Shown here piece after piece: positions 48,848 to 60,977 of a stretch of DNA of 64,000 bases (the first letter of the stretch is position 1; each line of letters begins with the position of its first letter). The DNA is taken from NCBI GenBank assembly GCA_028023455.1, contig JAQFVV010012477.1, forward strand, positions 2,316,650 to 2,380,649, written 5' to 3'. Made by a program: the position numbers and the translations under genes. This DNA is from Epiperipatus broadwayi. Lineage: Eukaryota; Onychophora; Udeonychophora; Euonychophora; Peripatidae. Under the pieces are notes generated by a model. That model was not told the DNA's origin. It did not search any database and worked only from the letters and a program-made list of their open reading frames with translations.

Positions 48848-49140
48848 TCACATGCAGGTGATTCAGGGACATTACAATTCAATGGGGTTCACACGTAAGT
48901 GATGCATTATTAGTAACAATTTTGGATGTACAGCTTTATGCAACTTGGTTTACATATATAGGTTAGTTTACTAATAAGTGATTTTAACTTTCCAGTATAA
49001 TTAATAAAGTTTAGAGGTTTTGCATTTCCGTTCTATATATATATGTATATAGCCTCATATCACTCGCAGGTGATATTATGTAGGTTACAACTAATTATTT
49101 ATTGGGCTATTCATATATATCTCTATCACTCGCAGGTGAT
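48848..49140. promoter_or_regulatory. Cluster of five TCAC-N6-GTGAT motifs
   Basis: Copies at 48,848-48,862 (TCACATGCAGGTGAT), 48,889-48,903, 48,968-48,982 (first half TTAC), 49,060-49,074 and 49,126-49,140 (both TCACTCGCAGGTGAT). Spacings are 41, 79, 92 and 66 bp. Each is an interrupted palindrome, and the sequence between them is not repeated, so this is not a simple tandem repeat. It could be a set of protein-binding sites or the short subterminal repeats of a DNA transposon. Confidence 0.4.
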
Positions 49141-52100
49141 AAAATTATAATACAGTAAAATTTTGCATGAGCGGAATTTTAATTTAGAGAGATTTGACTT
49201 TGCTCATGATTATCTATGCCAGGTTTATGCTATTATAGGACTTAGATTTGCCATATTAACAGAAGTGATAATAAATTTTGTAAAGAACATAATTTACTTA
49301 GCACGAATATTGAATATATATTCTCTATACAGTAATATGCAATTTAGATTGGATTCTAGTCAGATCAATGCTTAATTAATTATTAAAATGGCAGGTTGAA
49401 CTGATTAACAGAAATTAGACTTCAGATACTAGTGCGTAAAGAAAAACATATAACTCTGAGTCTTATTTGCGTCTCATATGTGCCTTATTCACAGGATTTT
49501 TACCGAGTAATGGTTCCCTGCAACCGATTCTCATTGCTGTGGTATAAGAGGCCAATTTAGTGTGGCAGATCGAGCAATTTATATAAGAATGTGGGAGTCT
49601 TATGCTCTGGGTGAGTCTCATGCACCATTATAAGAATGCAGAATGTGGAGGTGCGAACCCGTCCAACATCTGAAGATGATAATTGCCTGAACTAAAGGTA
49701 ATGGTGCAGCGTGATGATATGCGACCATTAAAGAAGTGCAGCAATAAGAAAATATGCCATAGCATTTCATAAGGACACATATGCACCACAGACTACATAA
49801 TCATATTTAAAAATTAAGATGCTAAAGTAAAAGTTTCTTTCATGAAACTACCCCACATCAGTTCATATTATAGTACTCTTAATAATACTATTTAGGGAAT
49901 TTATGAATCCAATCTACAAAGCTATCTATATAGGCTTTGATTTAATTAGCTTAAGGAGGATTACAGCATATGGGGAATTAAAATATAAACTTATAGATTT
50001 ATGCTGTATTTTTATCACTTTAACTAAATATTTGTTTAAAATATTAACTTAAAAAGCAAATCTATCTTAAGGTGATGATACGTTTGTAATGATTTTTAAT
50101 TCTAGACATTTTATCCTTTCCAAAACAGAGCCTTTTAATTCGTATATAATTATACATGTTATATATATGTGCATTTACATCTATATGCGAGAGAATCTTT
50201 ATTTAATTCTCACTAATAGTTTAATTAAGGATAAAGCTCGGTTTTGAAGTTTTATAGCATAAACAAGATAACGTAACTAAATAATAATAAAATTTGGCAT
50301 AGATTAACTTAAGAAATGCATTTTAAATCATAATAAAATTTCAAGTAAGTGAAATTTGAAAATTGTTCATTTTAAAAGAAAGTTGTGCGAGGTTCGCTAA
50401 AATATGATTGATTTAGTTTTATAATGCTATCTCTAAGATTAATGATGGCAAACATTATCATTAACTTAAGGCAATAATAAATTAGCATAGAAATTTTCAT
50501 TATTACTTTAACAACTTATTGCATTTTATGTTTCTAAATTTATAAAACATTTAATTCCTACGTTATAGCAAATTGAAACAGATAGCATTTAATTACTTAG
50601 GGTCAAATTAATATGTAACTAAATCAAACATTATTTTACGAGTAAACCAAAACATAAAATCATACAATTATATTAATAAAGATGTGTGTGAATGCGAGTA
50701 CTTTAGAATTTGAAATAATAAATCATAAATCATTTAGAAATCAGTTAAATATATATATCAGATAAATCATTTTGTATCAGTTAATTTATATGAGTTAAAT
50801 TATATCAGTAATTCTTTGGTAGCATATCATATCAGACATTTTAAATCAGGGTTTTTTAATTAGTTTTTATCATCAGGCAAGACTTTAGGATTTAAATACA
50901 GTTATTACATTTATAATTTAGGCAAGATTTAGATTGAAATTATAAAAAAATAAAATATACATAAGTTTAATTTACAATATTAGGATGGCCATTAATTTAA
51001 GGTTAAGCTAGCATTTAAATTTGGAATTAGTTGAAGTTTTTAGATTGGAAGGAGTAATGACTGTTGTTTATCTTGATCCGTCTCTGTTTTAGCAAGTTCT
51101 TTGGATAGCGTGGCATCTTTAGGTTCTGGCGTTGGTCAACTCATGCTCTCCTGGCTTAGATGGCTCTTCATCAGGCAGAAGGCTAGATTTTGAACCCACT
51201 TACCCTGACATGGTGACTATTCACTTTATTACAAATATTAATTAAAAAAAACTCTGGAATTTTGTCAGTAATCAAAACTGTGTAATGAAAAACTAACTGT
51301 CCTTGAAAGATGGCTGCTATTCTTTTATATCCTCCCCCCCAATTCTCCTTCATTATTTTATTTTCTTAGAAGTGTTTTCTTGGCCCATACGATAATCACC
51401 AGTTATCGCGGAAGCCTGCTGTGTCAAATATTAAATAGGTAAAAAAAAAAAAAACCATTGACAGGCCGTAATTTATTCAGTTTTCTAAGTTTTATTCTAA
51501 ATATAAATTTTTAATTAATCTTATACCAGTAAAGATTAATTATGCTGGTGACAGTGTGTCCAGAAAAACAAATCTAAGATTTGGAAAAACATTTTATTAT
51601 ATATGTAACCTGACCGTTCTAATTTACCGATATATGCAGAATTATACAATTTTGAAAATATATAATTTAACAAATATATAAAATTATAGAAAATGTAATG
51701 TTTTATAATCTATTAACATTTATATTCTTGCATATATGTAGTCTAAAGTTACACATACAATTAGTTTTTCACTTAGCAATTTATTAACAATCTATATATG
51801 TGTGTATTTTGCTTCATGAGTTATATAAATGAATATTTCTGTAAATATTTAAACATACACACACACATACATGATTGTATTATTTAGATTTAAATTTAGG
51901 CGGGATTTATTAAGATTATTTTTAATAAATATACGAGGTTTTGATGGTATGTATATAGGTATGAATACTACTATATAACATATATAGTAGGTGAAACAGT
52001 TGGGTTGAAAAGCTGACTATTTCAATATGTAGAAAGTTTTAAATACAGGTGATATTATTAAATGTAATAAGTTTAGTCTGAGGTTCCTATTAAAAATCAT

Positions 52101-52810
52101 TTACAAATATCTTTTATCTATGAAAGCCATTGACTTAATACACACATGGTATATATATATAAGTTTACATTTATATATTAGATTGTGTTGAAATCAATTA
52201 ATCTGTTGATACAATAATTCCATTAAAATAATTTAGATAAAACAATTTAATATTCTTCCTGTCGTTGTAAAACACTTATAGGAAAAGGTCACATAGAATA
52301 TGATAAATTCTATGTTTTAATTAATAATAGAATGAAAACAGACGTGTGAACTTAATTATATATAGAAGGATAAGTAAACGCAATTTAGATATATTTCTTT
52401 TTGTAATACATGTGTACTTTAGCGATAAATAAACAAAAAAAATATAGATTAAAATGTAGTTTATATACTCCTAATACTATATAGACAGCAAGGTTTTTGC
52501 ATATAGTAATAAAATATATTTTATTCCGTATTTTTAAAAATTTAGTATTACATTGGATGAAGACAATATGAACTTTCTAATCTAACTATATGCAATTAAA
52601 ACATATGTCTGTTTATATAAATTATGCAATTCCACAATAAATAAACAAAAATATAACGTAAAACATTGTCCTTTAATACATGCAACAGTATGTCAAATTA
52701 ATTATCAATTATTAATTAATTATTTGTTGACCATATTTAGTAATACACATTTTATTGTGGAATCTTTTTTATTTATTGCTGAATCATATTTATATATATA
52801 AGAAGTCAAA
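49141..52810. other. No recognised gene; two GC-richer patches
   Basis: About 49,490-49,760 and 51,060-51,420 are richer in G and C than the flanks but contain no long frame. A (C)8 run lies near 51,342. The rest is AT-rich with short CA and TA runs. Confidence 0.45.
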
Positions 52811-52921
52811 TTTACCCCAAATTTACAACTATTAGAAGTCTGCATGTTGCAGTGAAATCACTGGTTGTGTTTAAGAGTTTATTTTTGGCTTCTCTGGTTG
52901 AGTTGTAAATTTGTGGTAATT
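52811..52921. repeat. Short inverted repeat
   Basis: TTACCCCAAATTTACAACTA near 52,812 is inverted with one or two mismatches at about 52,901-52,920, separated by about 70 bp. This could be the ends of a small MITE. Confidence 0.5.
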
Positions 52922-53967
52922 TTTATTATTTATTGGCTGGGTTAGTTTTATGCTTTTAATGTTTATATATATACCTGTTATGCAATAATCGGTTTGGCAG
53001 TATACATATAACTTTAAACCTAATGAATGAAATATGTGCCTTTTTGTATGTGCATGTAAAATGAACAATTATTCATATGTTTATTATTACTATTAGTTCC
53101 ATGCTTTTTCTGAGACAATTTTGAGGGGATGTTATATTACTTTTATGTGTATTTAGCCACTATGATAGTCGGGCTTGTTTATTCATTAGCACCACCTTTA
53201 CATGGTACCGGGTGTTCGATCATATTTTTGCTAGCTTATATTTCCCTTATCCATTATGCTTAAAATTTTAATGTTAGAATATATTTTGGTGTATATCCAA
53301 AGACATATTTAGCTTTACATTTTATTTACTCCACTATATATATATATTATTTTGATTTCAAATATATGATTTCTGTCTAGCATTGTTATTTCCTGCCACA
53401 ACATAGGTATTGTTCACATTATAAGTGTTTTTATTTTGCATAATATTGATTGCTATTGTATTAATATATGTTAAGTTTCTCCACACTGATGTGTTTAGAC
53501 TATTGTTGATTAAACAAGGTGTGTCCTGGATAAAGGCATAGGTGTATATTGTTTTGTTATGAATACAGGGTTTTGAAATAAAGATTGTATTTTGTGAATA
53601 TGAGAACTATTAGGTAGTAAATATCATTTATATAATCAAATTGTAGAAATGGTCTTAGGAAAGGTACACCAATGTATTAGTTGATAATATCTGTAAATTA
53701 TAAATAGTAAATTAATAACAATAAAGATTTTGCAAGCATCATTCGTTCAAACATAATAAATGTAATTTAAAGTGATTGCTTAACATCTTCGTGCTTTCAT
53801 TTCCATACACTTAAGATTTGCCCATACTTAAATGTTTGGGTCGAAAGGATGAGTAAATTCATTCCATCTGTTCTAAAAAACTATATCTTGTGTCTGGAAA
53901 AGTGAGAGTATTCATTTATAATTTATCTTTAAAGCGCATATGCATTGGCTTAATTGCTAATATCACT
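52922..53967. other. No recognised gene
   Basis: A patch at 53,150-53,240 containing GGTACCGGGTGTTCGATCAT is less AT-rich and looks like part of an interspersed repeat, but it has no partner here. Confidence 0.4.
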
Positions 53968-53973
53968 ATTACA

Positions 53974-53985
53974 ATAATAATTATT
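53974..53985. repeat. 12 bp direct repeat, first of three
   Basis: ATAATAATTATT, identical to 54,868-54,879 and 56,841-56,852. It flanks the family C block and, with the other two, the 339 bp array. Probable target-site duplication. Confidence 0.6.
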
Positions 53986-54867
53986 AATATTTACTAAGGC
54001 TGTAACCTTTAGGAATAAGTGTCTGAAAAATTCAAAGGTAGGGACCTCTACAGGTCTTAGCCACAAGCTTACGCTAGAAAGAAAAGAAGGAAACCCCTCT
54101 TTACTTCAACCTACTTTTATATATGACTAGGTGAAGCTGAAGTGGTTAGATCTAAGAGTGTGAAGCTATTCAATACTTCACTAATTAAGTCCACAATTCT
54201 TATTATATATTGATACTCATGAAATCTTACAATTTATAAGTCAATGGAAAGTATTAATGTATAATGAGAATTGTGGACTTAATTAGTGAAGTATTGAATA
54301 GCTTCACACTCTTAGATCTAACCACTTCAGCTTCACTTATTCATATATAAAAGTAGATTGAAGTAAAGAGGGGTTTCCTTCTTTTCTTCCTAGCATAAGC
54401 TTGTGGCTAAGACCTGTAGAGGTCCCTACCTTCGAATTTTTCAGACGCTTATTCCTAAAGGTTACAGCCTTAGTAAATATTACTTAATATAATAATGTGC
54501 ATTTAATAAAATTTATAATTACAACTTTAAATTATCGTAATAGATTTCTTACTATAAGATCTTTCCATTGACTCGTAAATTGTAAGATTTCGCTAGTATT
54601 AATGTATAATAAGAATTGTGGACTTAATTAGTGAAGTATTGAATAGCTAAAACTCTTAGATCTAACCACTTCAGCTTCACTTATTCATATATAAAAATAG
54701 GTTGAAATAAAGAGGGGTTTCCTTCTTTTCTTCCTAGCGTAAGCTTGTGGCTAAGACCTGTAGAGGTCCCTACCTTCAAATTTTTCAGACACTTATTCCT
54801 AAGGGTTACAGCCTTAGTAAATATTACTTAATATAATAACGTGCATTTAATAAAATTTATAATTACA
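53986..54867. mobile_element. Family C block: one inverted and two direct units
   Basis: 53,986-54,251 is an inverted unit; 54,251-54,595 and 54,596-54,867 are direct units (period 345). Shared blocks are GTGGACTTAATTAGTGAAG, TAGATCTAACCACTTCAGC, AAGAGGGGTTTCC, GACCTGTAGAGGTCCC (itself a dyad) and ACAGCCTTAGTAAATATTA. The copies are much more alike than the 47.6 kb copy, so the duplication is recent. It has no coding capacity, and no CTGANGA core on either strand. Confidence 0.75.
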
Positions 54868-54879
54868 ATAATAATTATT
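54868..54879. repeat. 12 bp direct repeat, second of three
   Basis: ATAATAATTATT between the family C block and the 339 bp array. Confidence 0.6.
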
Positions 54880-56840
54880 TCAAACCAAATTGTGCAAATG
54901 CTTTTTGCGAGTGTTAAATAATAAATGAATACCCTCTGACCCATACGAGATATAGAATTTATGCAGCAATAAAAGGAATCCTCTTATTACTACGACTCAA
55001 ATATTTATATATGAGCAAATCTGAAGTACTGGCACAGAAGGTGTGACTATAAAACAGTCACTTTGAATTACTATATATAACTTATGAATGAATGACGCCG
55101 ATGAAATTTACTAGAATTTACTGAACGTCATTCCAACTGAAATTAATCATATATATAAATCAGCATTTATTTTTTATAGTGTCTGTATACAATTGTAATC
55201 ACATTCATATCGGCTTTTTCAAATCAAATTGTGCAAACGCTTTTTGCGAGTGTTAAATAATAAATGAATACCCTCTGACCCATACGAGATATAGAATTTA
55301 TGCAGCAATAAAAGGAATCCTCTTATTACTACGACTCAAATATTTATATATGAGCAAATCTGAAGTACTGGCACAGAAGGTGTGACTATAGAACAGTCAC
55401 TTTGAATTACTATATATAACTTATGAATGAATGACGCCGATGAAATTTACTAGAATTTACTGAACGTCATTCCAACTGAAATTAATCATATATATAAATC
55501 AGCATTTATTTTTTATAGTGTCTGTATACAATTGTAATCACATTCATATCGGCTTTTTCAAACCAAATTGTGCAAACGCTTTTTGCGAGTGTTAAATAAT
55601 AAATGAATACCCTCTGACCCATACGAGATATAGAATTTATGCAGCAATAAAAGGAATCCTCTTATTACTACGACTCAAATATTTATATATGAGCAAATCT
55701 GAAGTACTGGCACAGAAGGTGTGACTATAAAACAGTCACTTTGAATTACTATATATAACTTATGAATGAATGACGCCGATGAAATTTACTAGAATTTACT
55801 GAACGTCATTCCAACTGAAATTAATCATATATATAAATCAGCATTTATTTTTTATAGTGTCTGTATACAATTGTAATCACATTCATATCGGCTTTTTCAA
55901 ACCAAATTGTGCAAACGCTTTTTGCGAGTGTTAAATAATAAATGAATACCCTCTGACCCATACGAGATATAGAATTTATGCAGCAATAAAAGGAATCCTC
56001 TTATTACTACGACTCAAATATTTATATATGAGCAAATCTGAAGTACTGGCAAAGAAGGTGTGACTATAGAACAGTCACGTTGAATTTGGTTTGAAAAAGC
56101 CAATATGAATGTGATTACAATTGTATACAGACGCTATAAAAAATAAATGCTGATTTATATATATGATTAATTTCAGTTGGAATGACGTTCAGTAAATTTC
56201 AGTAAATTCTAGTAAATTTCATCGGCGTCATTCATTCATAAGTTATATATAGTAATTCAAAGTGACTGTTCTATAGTCACACCTTCTGTGCCAGTACTTC
56301 AGATTTGCTCATATATAAATATTTGAGTCATAGTAATAAGAGGATTCCTTTTATTGCTGCATAAATTCTATATCTCGTATGGGTCAGAGGGTATTCATTT
56401 ATTATTTAACACTCGCAAAAAGCGTTTGCACAATTTGGTTTGAAAAAGCCGATATGAATGTGATTACAATTGTATACACAGCTATAAAAAATAAATGCTG
56501 ATTTATATATATGATTAATTTCAGTTGGAATGACGTTCAGTAAATTCTAGTAAATTTCATCGGTGTCATTCATTCATAAGTTATATATAGTAATTCAAAG
56601 TGACTGTTCTATAGTCACACCTTCTGTGCCAGTACTTCAGATTTGCTCATATATAAATATTTGAGTCATAGTAATAAGAGGATTCCTTTTATTGCTGCAT
56701 AAATTCTATATCTGGTATGGGTCAGAGGGTATTCATTTATTATTTAACACTCGCAAAAAGCGTTTGCACAATTTGGTTTGAAAAAGCCGATATGAATGTG
56801 ATTACAATTGTATACAGACGCTATAAAAAATAAATGCTGA
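54880..56840. mobile_element. 339 bp tandem array with orientation switch
   Basis: Direct units run from 54,880 to about 56,094 (landmark TGTGCAAA at 54,891, 55,230, 55,569 and 55,908; period 339), the fourth truncated. Inverted units run from about 56,095 to 56,840 (landmark TTTGGT at 56,095, 56,434 and 56,772), giving about 2.2 units. The units are nearly identical. One inverted unit has an 11 bp internal duplication near 56,195 and the next has a small deletion near 56,479. Each unit contains a hairpin GTGACT/AGTCAC and a perfect 8 bp stem GAATGACG/CGTCATTC. It has no coding capacity. The 12 bp flanking repeats mark it as an insertion. Confidence 0.85.
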
Positions 56841-56852
56841 ATAATAATTATT
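56841..56852. repeat. 12 bp direct repeat, third of three
   Basis: ATAATAATTATT immediately after the last inverted unit. Confidence 0.6.
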
Positions 56853-57225
56853 GTAAATACATATTTTATTATATGGTTTATTATATGTTATAAATAAATA
56901 TCTTATTATTAATTAAATATGTTTTTGTTTTGTTGCCATTATAATATCATTACATAAGCACATATATTTATGAGAAAATATACTTTAATAAGATTCACAT
57001 TAATAATTATTTTTTAAAGACTACATTTTAATAATCACATAGTTTGTTTAATAATCATGTAATTATTTTACCTGCATTTCTAGATGATAAATGTTATATG
57101 ATTTACCTCATTTCAAATGCATTTGTTGTGTAGTGGACTGCATAAAAGATACCTTTACTGCCTTCTACATTATTTTGATAGTGCTTATTCAAATTTACAT
57201 TAGAAAATATAAGATTTCTGTGTTT
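56853..57225. other. AT-rich DNA, nothing recognised
   Basis: No repeat or frame supported. Confidence 0.5.
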
Positions 57226-57277
57226 TATGATCATTAGAAATGAATTAATTATATTTCAAGAGCTTATTTACAAGCTC

Positions 57278-57320
<43 letters not shown>
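57226..57320 (+). repeat. Block of about 55 bp ending in a (TA)n run
   Basis: ATGATCATTAGAAATGAATT to CAAGAGCTTATTTACAAGCTC, then TA repeats. The block is identical to one at 60,653-60,708. It contains the small hairpin GAGCTT/AAGCTC. Confidence 0.8.
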
Positions 57321-57323
<3 letters not shown>

Positions 57324-60234
57324 GCCATTACAATTTGGTCACTAGCCAAATTTATAGTAATGTGCATGTAGAAAAGGTAAACCAAAAATCATCATCACAT
57401 TTTTATATAATCATAAATGAAGCTGTAGGGCATCCAAGTTCAAACTCTACCAGATCAAAATCTTAAACACTTTAGACAAAGAATGGGTCAACAATTATAT
57501 GCTTTATTTGTTTGTGTGTTGATAGAAAGGTAATACACACATTTAAAATATTTAATATTTAAATTTTCTTTAAAAAGCAAAGTTATAATGCATACATATA
57601 GGCAATGTATGTGTAAATTATTTAATTATTTTATATTTCAAATATTAAACATTTTAATTTTCTTTAAAACTAAGCTATGCTTGATCAATTCTAACATTTT
57701 ATTCTATGCTTTTATTTTGCTTTTCTTTAATTATAAGTGGGATTTAAAAGTTACAGATTTAATTAAATAATTGGGTTATAATTACTAAGCTAGCAATTAT
57801 AGTATTTAAGGTTAGTTTATGAATGATTTGAAAGAATGCAGGATGTGTGTACATTACATACAAAATTTTACATTTCCTAAATATTGAAAGAAAAGGAAGT
57901 ATTAAATCTGTCAAATTATTTTTTTTTGTACAATTTTTTTTGTTAAAAGAGGAAATCTGTTTAATCAGATATCGATCTTTGTAGTAATTTTTTTTGTAAA
58001 TGATTGTCACTTTGGAAACTTATAATGAGTCAGAGCTCTAAATTTTGAAATTGTCTTATCTCAAGATCTATAGAAAGGAAGCTCAAAGATTTGAAGTGTT
58101 ACCTGGATGTTAAAAAGAAAGAAAAAACAAAAGAAAGGAAATAAGAATTGAGTCTATTTTTTTTTTTAAACAAAAGTGTCTGGAAAAAAGGATTAAACTT
58201 TTCAGTTGAAAAATAATATAGTTGAAAATAAATTACAGATCTAATTAAAACAAATTTGTCCAAAAATAGCAAGTGATGCTATCTCTGATTGGTTAAGTTA
58301 GTTAAAAATTGGATATAAAAAGCTGTCTTGGATTATTATTATTATATTGATTGATTCAGATTATTAAACTATCAAATTTGAATGTTGAAAATATAAGAAA
58401 TGGCAGGTTAGAAAAATTATATTTATGTCCCATCGATTCCGGACCATCTGGAGGAAGCTGCACATCACATAGGAAAGAAAAGATGTGTTTAAAATAATAT
58501 TCTACACCTTTCAACTGACCAGATAAATAAGATGTTTTTAATAGAAGGAAGAAAGCATTCACCTGCATTCAAAGAAGATGAATTAATCTACTGATAAATA
58601 TTAATCATCAAGTCCAATTAATTGTTACAACAACTGATTTTAAACTCAAGAAAATTTACAAATGGGAAAACAACTGCTGTATTTCATCCACATGCTTGAC
58701 AAGAAGAGAAGAAAATTTACTATAATGATTTCCAAATTGTCCACTAAAGCAAATAACCTCAATAGAGTCATCATCATCAAATAGTTATCCACCTCAAAAA
58801 AGAGATTGTTCCCAGTAAAACGGAAATGGTAGCTACAGAAATATAAACATTATACAAGACAAGTTTGAACCCTTGGAAATTCGCCACAAACAAAAGATCG
58901 GTAATATGACTTTTTATATCTATTTTCTTTATGATATCAGTCTTAAGAAACATTTTAGCAATAAAGTGATACATTTTATTTAAAGAACCTTTAAAGACTA
59001 TTCAGATCGATTAAAAACAAGAATGTCTTACTAATAATAACTTTGAGCTTCATAAATGATCTTGAATGTATGAAAATGATTTGTTTATTAATTTTACAGT
59101 TGTGAAATATTAATGTGTAAACAATTTTTTTTTTATGGTATTATGATTTTAGTTTTAACTAATATATTATTATTTTGATTTTAAATAATATTTTGTTATC
59201 ATGGGATAAAACACGCACATACATAATAATATTTTTATATGTGTATAATTGGAAGTGAATGTGGAATAATGAGTAGTATTAGAATATTAGATTATTTTGT
59301 TTCAAGTTCAGTATAGATTTCAGCGCTTGGAAGGGAGGGGGAGAAAATAATTTAAAACTTTTTTCTAAAGCTTGCTCTTTCAATTTTACTAACATTTTTT
59401 TTTACATTCTATTTACATGTTGGATTTTAAAGTATGTGTGCTAATGAGCAGATAATATTTTTTTTTAAATACTTTTCTCATGGAGTGAAAATCATGGTTA
59501 ATGTGACGTCCAACTTAATACAAAATACATTTGAAGGGAAAGGGGGAAGAACTTAAAATTAATCTGAGGAGTGTTATATAATCAATTATTATTATTATTT
59601 ATGTCAATTTTCATATTTATCTAGAAATTTTTATGTATACGTTAGAAATGTAGTAATAAATATTAGTTTGTTTTATTAAACGAGGCGTATATATTTCATT
59701 AAGTGTAGTCTTTGTTAAGTGTGATTATTCATCATCATCAATGGTTGAATATTAGTTATTTAAGATATAAGTAAATATGCTAAAATTAAGCAATAATTAT
59801 GAATTTCTTTATAAAATTTAGTTTTATGTTTAGGCTTAGTCCTAGAGCTGTAGTTGAAACCCTTGTCATTATTGTTATTATTATCATCATCATCATCGTC
59901 ATCAACGTTTCAATTAAGGAGCTGTTTAAATGTTTAAAGGCCATAAATAAATATTGATTTTATAATATTTAGTGATTTCTTAGTATTATTATAACCACAT
60001 CCCATCATCTATTTCATGCAAGGATGAGTGAATTGCCATCCTAAATTAGTTATATATAATCTGAGCTAGTGAACTTATAAAAATATTGAAACACATTTGT
60101 TATGTTAAGATCTGAGAAATGATTTATGTTCAATGAACTCCACTGTGGTTTAAAGATGTTTTACTTTTGCCTAACTCTTAGTGCTTATAGTGATATGGCT
60201 CAAAAAGCAAAATCTCATTTTTATTAGAAATAAA
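57321..60234. other. No recognised gene; one microsatellite
   Basis: 58,340-58,970 is less AT-rich, with a short minus-strand frame (58,356-58,568) without motif. An ATT/ATC trinucleotide run lies at about 59,863-59,905. Nothing else can be supported. Confidence 0.45.
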
Positions 60235-60335
60235 GTACCAAAAGGGATTCAAACCCGGTACATGTGAAAGATTATCAGATATAACCGTGTCTAGATTCAG
60301 ATAATCTAGTGGCGCCCTGCTAGACCATATTCACT
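60235..60335 (-). repeat. tRNA-derived SINE
   Basis: On the minus strand TGGTCTAGCAG (plus 60,317-60,327) fits the polymerase III A-box pattern TRGYNNARNNG exactly. GGTTTGAATCC (plus 60,245-60,255) differs by one base from the B box. They are about 60 bp apart, longer than in an ordinary tRNA but usual for SINE heads. The element runs into an AT-rich tail below 60,235. The tRNA of origin cannot be named with confidence. Confidence 0.65.
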
Positions 60336-60559
60336 TAGTATTTGTTTAAACATGCACTTAACATCAAACCAAGGAATGAAAGTGGATAAAACCTACTGCC
60401 TGTATACCTGAGTTATATTTTATTGAATTACTAGTGTACTCACCTCACGTGATTTCATATAATACTGGTTATTAATAATTTGATCATCATTTAATTTTTT
60501 ACTTATGATCATTCTATGGACTACTCATGTATGGTAATATTTTAGACTCTTTTATATGT

Positions 60560-60560
60560 T

Positions 60561-60602
<42 letters not shown>

Positions 60603-60720
60603 AAATATAATTAATTCATTTCTAATGATATATATATATATATATATATATATGATCATTAGAAATGAATTAATTATATTTCAAGAGCTTATTTACAAGC
60701 TCATAATATATATATATATA
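60560..60720. repeat. (TA)n cluster with direct and inverted copies of the 55 bp block
   Basis: TA runs lie at about 60,566-60,599, 60,629-60,652 and 60,706-60,720. Between the first two is an inverted partial block (60,603-60,629), and after the second is the full direct block (60,653-60,708) identical to 57,226-57,281. Confidence 0.8.
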
Positions 60721-60885
60721 ATTTCAGTCTCTGTGGTCAAATTGCAAGCTTTACTCTATATAAATATATTAGAACATAAATAAATGAGAAATTCCACCTT
60801 TATTCCTAAAAAAAATTGCCTTGACAGCACATTGAGATGGCTGATTATTATTGATATTGTCTATTTATTGACTGGTTTTATTATT

Positions 60886-60977
60886 CCAATGCATAAGCTT
60901 GTGGTTAAGACCTGTACAGGTCCCTACCTTTGCTGTTTCAACCGCACATGCTTTAGGTTTATTGCCTTAGTAAATAT
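60886..60977 (+). repeat. Family C fragment
   Basis: CATAAGCTTGTGGTTAAGAC, CTGTACAGGTCCCTACCTT and TTGCCTTAGTAAATAT align with the corresponding end of the 54 kb units. Only the last quarter of the unit is present. Confidence 0.65.

Noticed and set aside
51150-51200. CTGATGA on the minus strand near 51,165
   Set aside because: Followed by GAGA instead of GAAA and no stem I pairing.
53986-54867. Hammerhead in family C
   Set aside because: No CTGANGA with GAAA in suitable spacing on either strand.
54880-56840. Hammerhead in the 339 bp array
   Set aside because: No CTGANGA occurs on either strand of the unit; CCGATGA lacks the required U and no GAAA/stem III follows in place.
57227-57466. 79-residue plus-strand frame
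   Set aside because: Created by the (TA)n run, which translates to alternating Tyr-Ile.
60556-60783. 75-residue plus-strand frame
   Set aside because: Same cause: translation of TA repeats.
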